A stretch of 58,495 nt of DNA, from the NCBI GenBank assembly GCA_002371265.1, contig DFGT01000028.1:1-58495 (forward strand), in the 5' to 3' direction. This DNA is from Bacteroidales bacterium UBA3743. Its GTDB lineage: Bacteria > Bacteroidota > Bacteroidia > Bacteroidales > Paludibacteraceae. A program made the translations under genes and the position numbers. Positions 34,732 through 42,254 of this stretch are shown here, one piece after another. The notes beneath the pieces are model-generated. The model did not search any database, had not been told where the DNA came from, and was given only the letters and a program-made list of their open reading frames with translations. Position 1 is the stretch's first letter; the number at the start of each line of letters is the position of its first letter.

Positions 34732-35733
34732 ATGCAGAAAACGCAAAAAACGATAGCGGTGATGGGCGGCGGAAGTTGGGCTACGGCCTTGGCTAAAGTC
34801 TGCTTGGCTAATAAAGATAGACATATCAACTGGTACATGCGTCGTCCGGAGCAGATAGAGGAGTTTAAGCAGACGGGACATAATCCGTCATACCTCGTGT
34901 CGGCTCACTTTGATGTTGAGAGAATATCGTTTTATTCCGACATCAACGAGGCGGTGGCCAATTCAGACATCTTGATTTTTGCCACACCGTCGCCATATTT
35001 GAAAAGTCATTTGGAGAATTTGACAGAATCTTTGGAGGACAAGATTGTTATTTCGGCAATTAAGGGAATTGTTCCGGATGAGAACCTTGTTGTCTCTGAG
35101 TATTTCAAGAAAAAATATGGTGTTAAGGAAGAGAATATTCTGGTGGTGTCAGGACCTACGCATGCGGAGGAGATCTCGTTGGAACGTCTGTCATTCCTTA
35201 CTGTCGGATGCAGCTCAATGGAACGCGCTGAAGAGGTGGCGGAAATATTGAACTGCTCATATTTGAAGACGCGAATACTTGATGATATCTACGGAATTGA
35301 ATATGCGTCAGTGCTAAAGAATGTCTATGCTATTGCTGCGGGAATCTGTCATGGCATGAAGCTGGGCGACAATTTCCAGGCTGTCCTTATTTGCAATGCC
35401 ATTCAGGAAATGGACAAGTTCCTTAATGTGGCCACACAGAAGAGCAGAAATATATGTGAACCAGTTTTCCTTGGCGACTTGCTTGTGACTGGCTATTCCA
35501 AATTCTCACGCAACCGTTTGTTTGGCACGATGATAGGTAAAGGCTACAGTGTGAAGACGGCTCAGGTGGAGATGGAAATGGTGGCTGAAGGTTATTACGG
35601 AACCAAGTGTATCACTGAGATCAACAAGACGCTCAATGTTGAGATGCCGATTCTCGAGGCTGTCTACAACATCTTGTACGACCGTGCTATTGCAGCGTTC
35701 GAAATGCGTAAATTGATTACTAAGTTGAAGTAA
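34732..35733 (+). CDS. gpsA: Glycerol-3-phosphate dehydrogenase [NAD(P)+]
   Basis: The enzyme reduces dihydroxyacetone phosphate to sn-glycerol 3-phosphate with NAD(P)H, the first step in making the phospholipid backbone. The N-terminal Rossmann motif is VMGGGSWATALAKVC (residues 10-25), then ILIFATPSPYLKSHL, AIKGI, and VVSGPTHAEEI. The C-terminal helical domain carries EYASVLKNVYAIAAGICHGM, with the catalytic Lys in LKNVYA, and LGDLLVTGYSKFSRN. Length (333 aa) is normal. The frame also allows a GTG three bases earlier, but the ATG at 34732 is the natural choice. The next gene starts 5 bases after the stop, so co-transcription with the small exported proteins and pgi is likely. Confidence 0.96.
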   Translation: MQKTQKTIAVMGGGSWATALAKVCLANKDRHINWYMRRPEQIEEFKQTGHNPSYLVSAHFDVERISFYSDINEAVANSDILIFATPSPYLKSHLENLTESLEDKIVISAIKGIVPDENLVVSEYFKKKYGVKEENILVVSGPTHAEEISLERLSFLTVGCSSMERAEEVAEILNCSYLKTRILDDIYGIEYASVLKNVYAIAAGICHGMKLGDNFQAVLICNAIQEMDKFLNVATQKSRNICEPVFLGDLLVTGYSKFSRNRLFGTMIGKGYSVKTAQVEMEMVAEGYYGTKCITEINKTLNVEMPILEAVYNILYDRAIAAFEMRKLITKLK

Positions 35734-35738
35734 GATTT

Positions 35739-36140
35739 ATGAAACGAATCATTTTGTTTATCTTGTCGATACTTGCTTTTATTTCGGTAGAGGCAAAGAC
35801 AGTGTTTGCAATAGAAGGTCCAGAAAGAAGTTACAATCAAATTACTGTGATTAATCGTACTTCTCAGAACAATTTCTCATGTAAATTTGTGTCATTGTCA
35901 AAAAATCGTGATGGGTCGTTCAAACGAGGTGAAGAATATGGTACTTATCATTTCAATGGGCATAAAGATGAACAGAAAATTATAGCGAAGATTAAAAGAG
36001 AATCTTTGATCGGTATCGAAACTCCAGTTGATTTTCCAGTGGATATTGAAGTGACGATCAGTTATGTAGATCATCGTTTTTATGATTATGTCGTTGTTGT
36101 TTTATATGATAAAAACAGCGTAAAATATGATTCGTTCTAA
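35739..36140 (+). CDS. Small exported protein of unknown function, tandem copy 1
   Basis: The 133-residue product has a clear signal peptide (MKRIILFILSILAFISVEA, cleavage after VEA). The mature part is about 114 residues, rich in beta-forming residues, with an ITVINRTSQNNFSCKF core, a FKRGEEYGTYHF segment and a YDSF end. Only one Cys is present in the mature part. It is a paralogue of the next gene: INRTSQNNFSCKF matches INQTSQENFDCRF, and GEEYGTYHF matches GEVYGIYHL. No family was recognised. It sits 5 bases after gpsA and 16 before its copy, so it is probably expressed with housekeeping genes. A periplasmic beta-sandwich is a reasonable guess only. Confidence 0.8.
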   Translation: MKRIILFILSILAFISVEAKTVFAIEGPERSYNQITVINRTSQNNFSCKFVSLSKNRDGSFKRGEEYGTYHFNGHKDEQKIIAKIKRESLIGIETPVDFPVDIEVTISYVDHRFYDYVVVVLYDKNSVKYDSF

Positions 36141-36156
36141 GTAAAATAAAACTGAT

Positions 36157-36543
36157 ATGAAAAAAATCATTTTGTTTATCTTGTCGATGCTTGCTTTTAT
36201 TTCGGTAGAGGCAAAGACAACATTTAAGGTGGAAGGTCCACATAATGTGTATAGGCGCATTCGTGTGATTAACCAGACTTCCCAAGAAAATTTTGATTGT
36301 CGATTTGTCTTGTTGAAGGAAAATGAAGATGGATCATTGACTCGTGGTGAAGTGTATGGCATATACCATCTGAAGGGCAGAAACGACATAGACACTAATA
36401 CAAGATGGATAGACAAAGGCACTTTGGTCGGAATCGAAATGCCGGCTGGCTTTCCTGAGGATGTTGAGGTGTCTGTAGAGTATAACAGCGTCGCCATTCG
36501 TGTTACTTTGCTCGACAAAAACAGCAAGTTCGAGTCGTTCTAA
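36157..36543 (+). CDS. Small exported protein of unknown function, tandem copy 2
   Basis: This 128-residue paralogue of the preceding gene has the same signal peptide (MKKIILFILSMLAFISVEA). The first 60 or so bases of the two genes differ at only a few positions, while the mature parts agree at fewer than half of their residues. Shared points are EGP near the mature start, RVINQTSQENFDCRF, GSLTRGEVYGIYH, LVGIEMPAGFPEDVEV and the DKNSKFESF end. The gene ends 38 bases before pgi. Function is unknown. Confidence 0.8.
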   Translation: MKKIILFILSMLAFISVEAKTTFKVEGPHNVYRRIRVINQTSQENFDCRFVLLKENEDGSLTRGEVYGIYHLKGRNDIDTNTRWIDKGTLVGIEMPAGFPEDVEVSVEYNSVAIRVTLLDKNSKFESF

Positions 36544-36581
36544 GATAATTAAAGGAAATAAAAAACAAATAAAAAAGAATA

Positions 36582-37943
36582 ATGGAAAACATGAAACTTA
36601 ACGTGGAGAATGCCTTCGTTTGCAAGGAACTTCACATGTCAATGTCTGCTATCAAGGGTTACGAGCAGCAGGTGAAAGAGGCACAGGAGATGCTTCACAA
36701 GGGTACAGGTCTTGGTAACGACTTCCTTGGATGGTTGACTCTTCCTTCTTCTATCACAGAGAAGTTTATGGATGAGATCATCGCTGCTGCTAAGGTATTG
36801 AGAGAGAAGTGTGATTACGTTGTTGTCGCTGGTATCGGTGGCTCATACCTTGGTGCTCGTGCCGTAATCGAGGCTCTTTCTAACTCTTTCGCTCCATATA
36901 TCAAGAGCTCAAAGAACCCAACTATCCTTTACGCTGGTAACAGCATCAGCGAGGATTATCTTGCAGAGCTTTCTTCATTCCTTAGCCGCAAGCAGTTTGG
37001 TATCATCAACATCTCTAAGTCGGGTACAACTACAGAGACTGCTCTTGCATTCCGTATCCTAAAGACTCAGCTTGAGGAGCAGGTTGGTAAGGATGAGGCT
37101 CGTCAGAGAATCATTGCTGTTACAGACGCTGCTAAGGGTGCTCTTCGCACACTTGCTACAAAGGAAGGTTACAAGACATTCGTTATTCCTGATAATATCG
37201 GTGGTCGTTTCTCAGTTCTTACTCCAGTAGGTTTGCTTCCTATCGCAGTTGCTGGTTTCGATATCAAGAAACTTGTTGCTGGTGCTGCTTCTATGGAGAA
37301 ACTTACAGCTGAGGATGTTCCATTCTCAAAGAACCCATCTGCTATCTACGCCGCTACTCGTAACGAGCTTTACCAGAAAGGCAAGAAGATTGAGATTTTG
37401 GTCAACTACAACCCTAAGTTGCACTACATCGCAGAGTGGTGGAAGCAGCTTTACGGAGAGTCTGAGGGTAAGGATCTTAAGGGTATCTTCCCAGCTGCAG
37501 TAGACTTCTCTACAGACCTTCACTCAATGGGTCAGTGGATTCAGGAGGGTGAGCGTTCTATCTTCGAGACAGTTATCTCGATCGCTCGTCCATCAAAGAA
37601 GATCCAGGTGCCTATGGACGCTGAGAACCTTGACGGTCTTAACTTCGTAGGTGGCAAGAACGTTGACTACGTTAACAAGCAGGCTGAACTTGGTGTTATC
37701 ATCGCTCACACAGACGGTGGTGTTCCTAACTTGCATATCAACTTGCCTTCACTTAACGAGTTCTACATCGGTCAGTTGTTCTACTTCTTCGAGAAGGCTT
37801 GTGGTATCTCTGGTTACCTTCTTGGTGTTAACCCATTCAACCAGCCAGGTGTTGAGGCATACAAGAAGAACATGTTCGCTCTACTTGGCAAGCCAGGTTA
37901 TGAGGAGGCTACAAAGGCAATGAACGCACGTCTTGGCAGATAA
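36582..37943 (+). CDS. pgi: Glucose-6-phosphate isomerase
   Basis: The enzyme interconverts glucose 6-phosphate and fructose 6-phosphate in glycolysis and gluconeogenesis. The two SIS-type sugar-phosphate folds are visible: VVVAGIGGSYLGARAVIEAL (about residues 78-97) with NISKSGTTTETALAF binding phosphate, then GRFSVLTPVGLLPIAVAG. The C-terminal part has WIQEGERSIFETVI, LHINLPSLNEFYIGQLF and NPFNQPGVEAYKKN, which carries the active-site Lys. At 453 residues it is the short bacterial form. The second Met (MKLNVENAF, three codons on) is an alternative start. Codon use is strongly biased (GGT, GCT, AAC, ATC, TTC), as expected for an abundant protein. A good terminator follows. Confidence 0.97.
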   Translation: MENMKLNVENAFVCKELHMSMSAIKGYEQQVKEAQEMLHKGTGLGNDFLGWLTLPSSITEKFMDEIIAAAKVLREKCDYVVVAGIGGSYLGARAVIEALSNSFAPYIKSSKNPTILYAGNSISEDYLAELSSFLSRKQFGIINISKSGTTTETALAFRILKTQLEEQVGKDEARQRIIAVTDAAKGALRTLATKEGYKTFVIPDNIGGRFSVLTPVGLLPIAVAGFDIKKLVAGAASMEKLTAEDVPFSKNPSAIYAATRNELYQKGKKIEILVNYNPKLHYIAEWWKQLYGESEGKDLKGIFPAAVDFSTDLHSMGQWIQEGERSIFETVISIARPSKKIQVPMDAENLDGLNFVGGKNVDYVNKQAELGVIIAHTDGGVPNLHINLPSLNEFYIGQLFYFFEKACGISGYLLGVNPFNQPGVEAYKKNMFALLGKPGYEEATKAMNARLGR

Positions 37944-37971
37944 TCATTTGAATCTGATTGATTCTATATAT

Positions 37972-38001
37972 GGCGACGGGAGCAATTCCGTCGCCTTTTT
38001 T
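37972..38001 (+). terminator. Rho-independent terminator after pgi
   Basis: GGCGACGG and CCGTCGCC form an 8-bp GC-rich stem with an 8-base loop, followed by six T. Confidence 0.93.
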
Positions 38002-38192
38002 ATTGCTATGGCTTGTCATAGTTTACGACAGATATTGCAAAATAGAAGTGGTATATTAAGGTCGTTTTGTAGCTAAAATGAGGATTACAAAGGACGGAAC
38101 TTTTTGACCGCTCGTCCTTACGGAGTCGTAGAGAGGAAGTTAGGGCATATCACCCTTAACAATCCTCATAAAAATAGGCCATAAACTATGGC
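38002..38192. other. Non-coding stretch with nested inverted repeats
   Basis: No gene is visible. Outer arms CATAGTTTA (38017-38025) and TAAACTATG (38182-38190) enclose inner arms ATGAGGATT (38078-38086) and AATCCTCAT (38161-38169). The right outer arm is itself inside a short palindrome, GCCATA-AAC-TATGGC. Between the inner arms lies a more GC-rich core with GACCGCTCGTCCTTACGG. This could be a structured RNA or the remains of a small mobile element; neither is proven. Confidence 0.4.
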
Positions 38193-38217
38193 AGAGTCAT
38201 CTTTAGTCAAAAAAATA

Positions 38218-38248
38218 TTGTATATCTGCATTAGTGTATGTATATTTG
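38218..38248 (+). promoter_or_regulatory. Bacteroidetes-type promoter for the 288-aa lipoprotein gene
   Basis: TTG at 38218-38220 and TATATTTG at 38241-38248 are 20 bases apart, a full consensus match. The leader would be about 43 bases. Confidence 0.75.
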
Positions 38249-38297
38249 TATGTAAATTAATTTAGAACAAAAGGAAAAAAATAAAAACCGAAATATT

Positions 38298-39164
38298 ATG
38301 AATAATTTGCTTAAAGTATTGGCGTTGGCCATTGGATTTTTAGTGATGACGATAATACCTGTTGCATGTGATAAAGATGAAGATCCCGTTTCAAAACAAG
38401 ATTTTTCAATTGTTGGCAAAGTCTTTGTGAATTCATATTTCAATGATGCTGATGAATCACACGAAGCTGGTACCGAGATATTGGAATTTAAGACTGATGG
38501 GTCTGTGGTGAAATACTCGCTGTTTTGCCTGCTTGCCGGTGATTATCTTCAGATGTTGGACAGACAGGATACAGGAAAATATACGGCAGTGGAGAGTGCT
38601 GTTGTCCTTGTGTGGAAAGATACTTTTGAAACGGCTGCGATAATTGAAGAGATGAATGCCCCTATGTTGCGTTTGGAGGAAGACGGAGAATTTAAGCTTT
38701 CTGATCTTTCAGCTGAAGGAAATGTCAAACGATTCACAAGAACCCATACACATGATATGTTGGATCCGTTGGTGAAACCAGGAGATTCGTTGCTGGTTTT
38801 GACTCCGGAAAGTCGTTATTTTGTTTGCTCGGACAGACATTCTTTTGTTATGAATATTGATTCTCTTTCAGGCAGCCATGCAAATAAAAACCAAACAGTG
38901 AATTTCCGTATCGCTGGAATCCCGGGTGATTTTGTTTTGTCTGAGGCTTCTGGTAGCGTATATTTGATGCGATTCGGCACAATGGGTTATGCCCCTGTCG
39001 ACAAGGAGATTGCTGATAGTAATCCTGAAAATGTTGTGGCTGTGCTTGTATGCGACGGTACTTCTGCCGATTTCACTTTAGCTAGTCCATCGGTCGTAAA
39101 AAACTTTCCAGAGGGAAAGGATACCCACACGAGATTCGCTAAACTAAAGCCTCTATTGTATTAG
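38298..39164 (+). CDS. Lipoprotein of unknown function, 288 aa
   Basis: A lipoprotein signal ends in TIIPVAC, so Cys24 is the likely lipid anchor, followed by DKDEDP, an acidic start typical of surface-exposed Bacteroidota lipoproteins. The mature part is beta-rich. The segment DFSIVGKVFVNSYFNDADESHEAGTE begins with the same look as lipocalin-like lipoproteins (ILEFKTDGSVVKYS, GKYTAVESAVVLVW), but the rest (residues 150-288) does not follow a family I know. There are only two Cys in the mature part besides the anchor region. It is monocistronic, with its own promoter and a strong terminator. Confidence 0.82.
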   Translation: MNNLLKVLALAIGFLVMTIIPVACDKDEDPVSKQDFSIVGKVFVNSYFNDADESHEAGTEILEFKTDGSVVKYSLFCLLAGDYLQMLDRQDTGKYTAVESAVVLVWKDTFETAAIIEEMNAPMLRLEEDGEFKLSDLSAEGNVKRFTRTHTHDMLDPLVKPGDSLLVLTPESRYFVCSDRHSFVMNIDSLSGSHANKNQTVNFRIAGIPGDFVLSEASGSVYLMRFGTMGYAPVDKEIADSNPENVVAVLVCDGTSADFTLASPSVVKNFPEGKDTHTRFAKLKPLLY

Positions 39165-39192
39165 AATCATTAAAATAACCAATATAAAATGA

Positions 39193-39228
39193 GGATGGCG
39201 AAGGATATTTCCCTTTGCCATCCTTTTT
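39193..39228 (+). terminator. Rho-independent terminator after the lipoprotein gene
   Basis: GGATGGCGAAGG and CCTTTGCCATCC pair over 12 positions with one G.T, followed by TTTTTG. Confidence 0.92.
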
Positions 39229-39507
39229 GTGTGATAATATCAATAAATTTTTTAATTGTCTTGAAATCTCCGATGAATTCGTGAAAAAATCTCTGTCTTG
39301 AAATTTTTCACAATCCTCTTTGGTACTTTTTAAGATGTTTTTGTGCAGCTTTATGTCGATATTTGTATCGTGAATAAAAACACTATTTATCTCTATCTAA
39401 TACACATCTAATGAACAAAAGGGTTAATAGATTATTTTTTGCAACATTCTTGTCAGCTTCCAATTTGTTCGCATTGCGACAAATGGAAGCACTTGACAGA
39501 ATTTCAT
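39229..39507. other. AT-rich intergenic stretch with one imperfect hairpin
   Basis: No gene was seen here. TTCCAATTTGT (39458-39468) pairs with ACAAATGGAA (39479-39488) with one bulged base, and TGTCA (39451) pairs with TGACA (39494) outside it. The hairpin lies just past the end of the minus-strand remnant at 39508-39678 and may have been its terminator, although no T run remains. Confidence 0.45.
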
Positions 39508-39678
39508 TTATGCCTTGTTGAAGTTATCTTTTCCTTGTTTACAACGTGGACATTTCCAATCGGCGGGAAGATCTTCGAAAGCAATGCCGTCGTGTTAAAT
39601 TTTTGTATTTGTAGACGAACATAGTTCGCTGCTGTGGTCGGCATGTTTGTGTGTGAGAAGAATTTTCGTCACCAGTGT
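39508..39678 (-). pseudogene. Fossil of metallo-beta-lactamase-fold and rubredoxin-like sequence
   Basis: Read on the minus strand in one frame, 39678-39598 encodes TLVTKILLTHKHADHSSEL and eight more residues. This includes the THxHxDH metal-binding motif of metallo-beta-lactamase-fold enzymes. An in-frame TAA stands at 39595-39597. The same frame then gives DGIAFEDLPADWKCPRC and KQGKDNFNKA up to a TAA at 39508. That is the C-terminal half of a rubredoxin, with its second CPxC iron-ligand pair. The N-terminal CxxCG half and nearly all of the metallo-enzyme are missing, and no start codon fits. It begins 9 bases after the flavodoxin gene, so it is probably what is left of the last gene or genes of that operon after internal deletion. 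Confidence 0.75.
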
Positions 39679-39686
39679 TTAGGTTG

Positions 39687-40331
39687 TTATTTGTTTATTT
39701 TCTCCGCCATACGTTTGCCCGCATTGTATGCTTGCTGCAAATCGTCTTCCCAGTGTGCGTCACGATATTGTCGCTTAGCCTCTTCCGAGAATCCAGCCAA
39801 TTCGTAGTTGTTGTAGTTTTTTACTTGATAGGTGTTGTATGCAATCAGTTTTTCTGGTTCACCGAGAGCTTGCGAGATGCAATATTCCATTGTGCCATAG
39901 CCATTGCAGTTGTTGTATTCTTTGGTGCCGTTTTGCGTTTCAATCAGCACTACTGGCATACGTTTGGGCGCTGTATTGCTGTAGTCGTTGTAAGAGAGCC
40001 AAGGAAATGCCAATCGTTCAAGGAACGCACGCATTTGGCCACTGATTTCACCGAAATAGTTAGGTGAGCCAAGCACAAGCCCGTCTGCTTCTGCTATTTC
40101 TTCCAAAATAGGTGTAAGCGCGTCCTTAAACTTGCACACATTCACAGCTTTGCCTTTGATTTTGCATGCCAAACACGACATGCAGCCTTTGTAGTCGATA
40201 TCGTAGAGACGATAGTATTTCACTTCAATTTTTTCGCTGACGGAATTGGCTCCTTCAGCAAACTTCTTGAGCATGGATGCGGTGTTGAATGTCTTGCGTG
40301 GACCACCGTCGATAATGATGATTTTTTTCAT
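39687..40331 (-). CDS. Flavodoxin / NADPH-dependent FMN reductase family protein
   Basis: The 214-residue product opens with KKIIIIDGGPRKTFNTASML, the first strand and FMN-phosphate loop of flavodoxin-like reductases. CMSCLACKIKG and VCKF follow, a Cys cluster seen in a subgroup of these proteins. Then come DALTPILEEIAEADGLVLGSPNYFGEISGQMRAFLERL and a VVLIETQNG strand. The Cys cluster may bind metal or serve redox; I do not claim a cluster type. No signal peptide is present, so it should act in the cytoplasm, unlike most of its neighbours. It lies 73 bases after the amidohydrolase gene and is the last intact gene of the minus-strand cluster. The physiological substrate is unknown. Confidence 0.88.
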   Translation of the reverse strand: MKKIIIIDGGPRKTFNTASMLKKFAEGANSVSEKIEVKYYRLYDIDYKGCMSCLACKIKGKAVNVCKFKDALTPILEEIAEADGLVLGSPNYFGEISGQMRAFLERLAFPWLSYNDYSNTAPKRMPVVLIETQNGTKEYNNCNGYGTMEYCISQALGEPEKLIAYNTYQVKNYNNYELAGFSEEAKRQYRDAHWEDDLQQAYNAGKRMAEKINK

Positions 40332-40404
40332 GGTATAAGCTTTAATTGCTCAAATATATTAAATATTATTGTAATATTGATTTTCGAGCTTTACCATGTA
40401 GTTT

Positions 40405-41772
40405 TTACTTCATCTTCCCAAACATTGCTTTCATCATCTCCTTGTCCATAGGCTGCATAGTGTTGAGCTTGAGCGACTTCACCATTTTGAGCGTGCCCTG
40501 TTTGTATTTCTGAAAATGGCCGGTTTTCAGGTGTGCTTGATAGACGGCGTCGTTGGCATAGATTTCGAGAATGCGGATTTGGCACGAGTCGGCGGGATCC
40601 TGCGTAGGGAACAGGCAGATGACACCTGGCTCTCGCTCCACCGACAGACGGTCTACCTCAGTGGCATACTCCAGGTATTCATTTAGAAATTCAGGAAAAA
40701 CCTCTATTTCTGCAATTCGGACAATCATGTCATCTTTCTCTTTGTTTGTCACAGTGGTGGCAGCTCCATCTGAAAGGTTGAATAGACGTTCAGCGTTCTG
40801 GTGAAAAAACATATCCTTGTATGCCATTAGATCAGGTTCTTCAGCAAGATATTTTTTCATACGTTCAATACCTGCTGTAAGCACTTGTGGGGCTACGTAA
40901 GGATAGTCGGACCCATACAGAATATGTTCAGGTGTGGTGATTGTAAGCATCATGCGGATGACTTCTGGCGAGTGTGCACCGGCAAGATCAAAATAAAGGG
41001 AATTGAGGTTTGCTTGCCAATCTATTTCTCCGACAAGTTTGTTTGCCTGCATCACAGCTGTCAGCGACTTCATCCTTGGCACGGCAAGAGGGAGATAGGC
41101 ACCACAGTGCGGAATCACAATTTTCACATTCGGATAACGAGCCAAGACATTGCGGCTGAACATGTTAGCGACGGCACGTGTGGTTTCTGAGAGATATTCC
41201 TGCATTGCAAGCGGGGTCTGTTGCATCACCTGCTTGTTGACAGGCTCTGGACGGTGTGGATGCAGGATGACAACGGCTTTGCGGCTGTTGAGCACAGAGA
41301 AGAGAGTGTCGAGTTCGGGAGTGCCGAGATATTGTCCTGCAACATTGGTGGCGAGCTTTATGCCGTCGGCTTTGAGAATGTCGAGTGCATAAATGGCTTC
41401 TTTTATCGCAGCGTCTACATCAGGCAAAGGAAGTGCCGCACAGATGAGAAAGCGTCCAGGGTAACGCTGCTTAAGAGATGCCGCCTCTTCATTATTCTTC
41501 CGAATGGTTGATGCAGACGACGGTTGAGGGGCGGCGAGTGTCAAAACTGATGTCGACACGTTGTTGTCGTCCATCCACTTGATATGTTGCTCAATATTGT
41601 ATTTTGGCAAAGGAAACCCTTCGTCTAGAAGACGGTTCTCTTTCTTCAACTCCGATACAAAGTCGTCTGTGATTAGGTGTGCGTGCACATCGATTATTTT
41701 TTGTGACATGATAATCTCTGCTGACATTAAAAAAAATATGAATGCGAATAGTCTTTTCATTTGCCAAGTCAT
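40405..41772 (-). CDS. Exported amidohydrolase (ACMSD-like) fused to ABM domain
   Basis: A signal peptide (MKRLFAFIFFLMSAEIIMS) follows an MTWQ start. The ATG at 41772 overlaps the stop of the upstream gene as ATGA, so translational coupling is likely; the ATG at 41760 is the alternative. Residues 25-335 are an amidohydrolase-2 (ACMSD-type) TIM barrel: IIDVHAHLITDDF with the HxH metal site, GIKLATN, VILHPHRPE, VIPHCGAYLPLAVPRM, and HILYGSDYPYVAP with the conserved Asp. From about residue 350, IVRIAEIEVFPEFLNEYLEY to MVKSLKLNTMQPM is an antibiotic-biosynthesis-monooxygenase (ABM) ferredoxin-like domain. The family hydrolyses or decarboxylates aromatic and lactone-type acids. The substrate here, and the reason for the fusion, are unknown. 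The product is probably periplasmic. Confidence 0.9.
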   Translation of the reverse strand: MTWQMKRLFAFIFFLMSAEIIMSQKIIDVHAHLITDDFVSELKKENRLLDEGFPLPKYNIEQHIKWMDDNNVSTSVLTLAAPQPSSASTIRKNNEEAASLKQRYPGRFLICAALPLPDVDAAIKEAIYALDILKADGIKLATNVAGQYLGTPELDTLFSVLNSRKAVVILHPHRPEPVNKQVMQQTPLAMQEYLSETTRAVANMFSRNVLARYPNVKIVIPHCGAYLPLAVPRMKSLTAVMQANKLVGEIDWQANLNSLYFDLAGAHSPEVIRMMLTITTPEHILYGSDYPYVAPQVLTAGIERMKKYLAEEPDLMAYKDMFFHQNAERLFNLSDGAATTVTNKEKDDMIVRIAEIEVFPEFLNEYLEYATEVDRLSVEREPGVICLFPTQDPADSCQIRILEIYANDAVYQAHLKTGHFQKYKQGTLKMVKSLKLNTMQPMDKEMMKAMFGKMK

Positions 41773-42137
41773 TTTCTCTTTTCCGACATTTCTAAATAAT
41801 TGTGTAAATCAATTGTCCCAGCCTCGTTTTCAATGCCAAGATTCGGCACACATTCAACCATTCTTGTGGAGCCGCTCTTTTTGTCGACGTAGAAATAGAC
41901 CAATGCTCCCGTGTAACTGCGGAATACCACCTGAAATTCAGTTTCAGTCTCGTCTCCCATAGTTACGCTCATAATTGAAGGGTTGGTCTCTGCAATACTC
42001 CAGTCGTACTCCCTATGACAATAGTTGTTTACTCCCTCGTATGCCATTTCTGCTGAAATGTCGCTCTTTGTGGTGTTTGAACGGCACGAACACAAAAGCA
42101 TAGTAAAAAGACTGAATAATAATGTGATATTTTTCAT
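41769..42137 (-). CDS. Small lipoprotein of unknown function
   Basis: The lipoprotein signal MKNITLLFSLFTMLLCSC puts the likely lipidated Cys at 18. The mature part of about 104 residues contains YEGVNNYCHREYDWSIAE, MGDETETEFQVVFRSYTGA and LVYFYVDKKSGSTRMVECVP. I recall similar small proteins in Bacteroides beside redox genes, with an FRSYTGAxVYFYVDK core, but no named function. Its stop codon overlaps the start of the amidohydrolase gene (ATGA), so the two are made together. Confidence 0.85.
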   Translation of the reverse strand: MKNITLLFSLFTMLLCSCRSNTTKSDISAEMAYEGVNNYCHREYDWSIAETNPSIMSVTMGDETETEFQVVFRSYTGALVYFYVDKKSGSTRMVECVPNLGIENEAGTIDLHNYLEMSEKRK

Positions 42138-42254
42138 TTGCTGAGAAGTAGTTTAAGTTTTGCTGAAAATGCTTTGCTATAGAAGTTCATCATGCAGCTA
42201 AAAAGATGATTGTTAATCTATCAAACATGAATCGTTAACAATCATCAAATTCCA

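Noticed and set aside
37651..37923. 90-codon open frame inside pgi
   Set aside because: It is a shadow caused by the strongly biased codon use of pgi and has a low-complexity Ser/Leu/Thr composition.
39439..39624. 61-codon plus-strand frame over the rubredoxin remnant
   Set aside because: It has no family features; the opposite strand carries the recognisable motifs.
39598..39644. Alternative minus-strand frame starting MPTTAANYVRLQIQ as the start of the rubredoxin
   Set aside because: It needs a frameshift to reach the CPRC half and lacks the first CxxC pair. The single-frame reading with one stop codon explains both recognisable motifs without a shift.
39508..40331. Flavodiiron protein broken into flavodoxin, metallo-beta-lactamase and rubredoxin parts
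   Set aside because: In flavodiiron proteins the metallo part comes first and uses HxExDH. Here the order is flavodoxin first and the motif is HxHxDH, so separate genes or another fusion are more likely.
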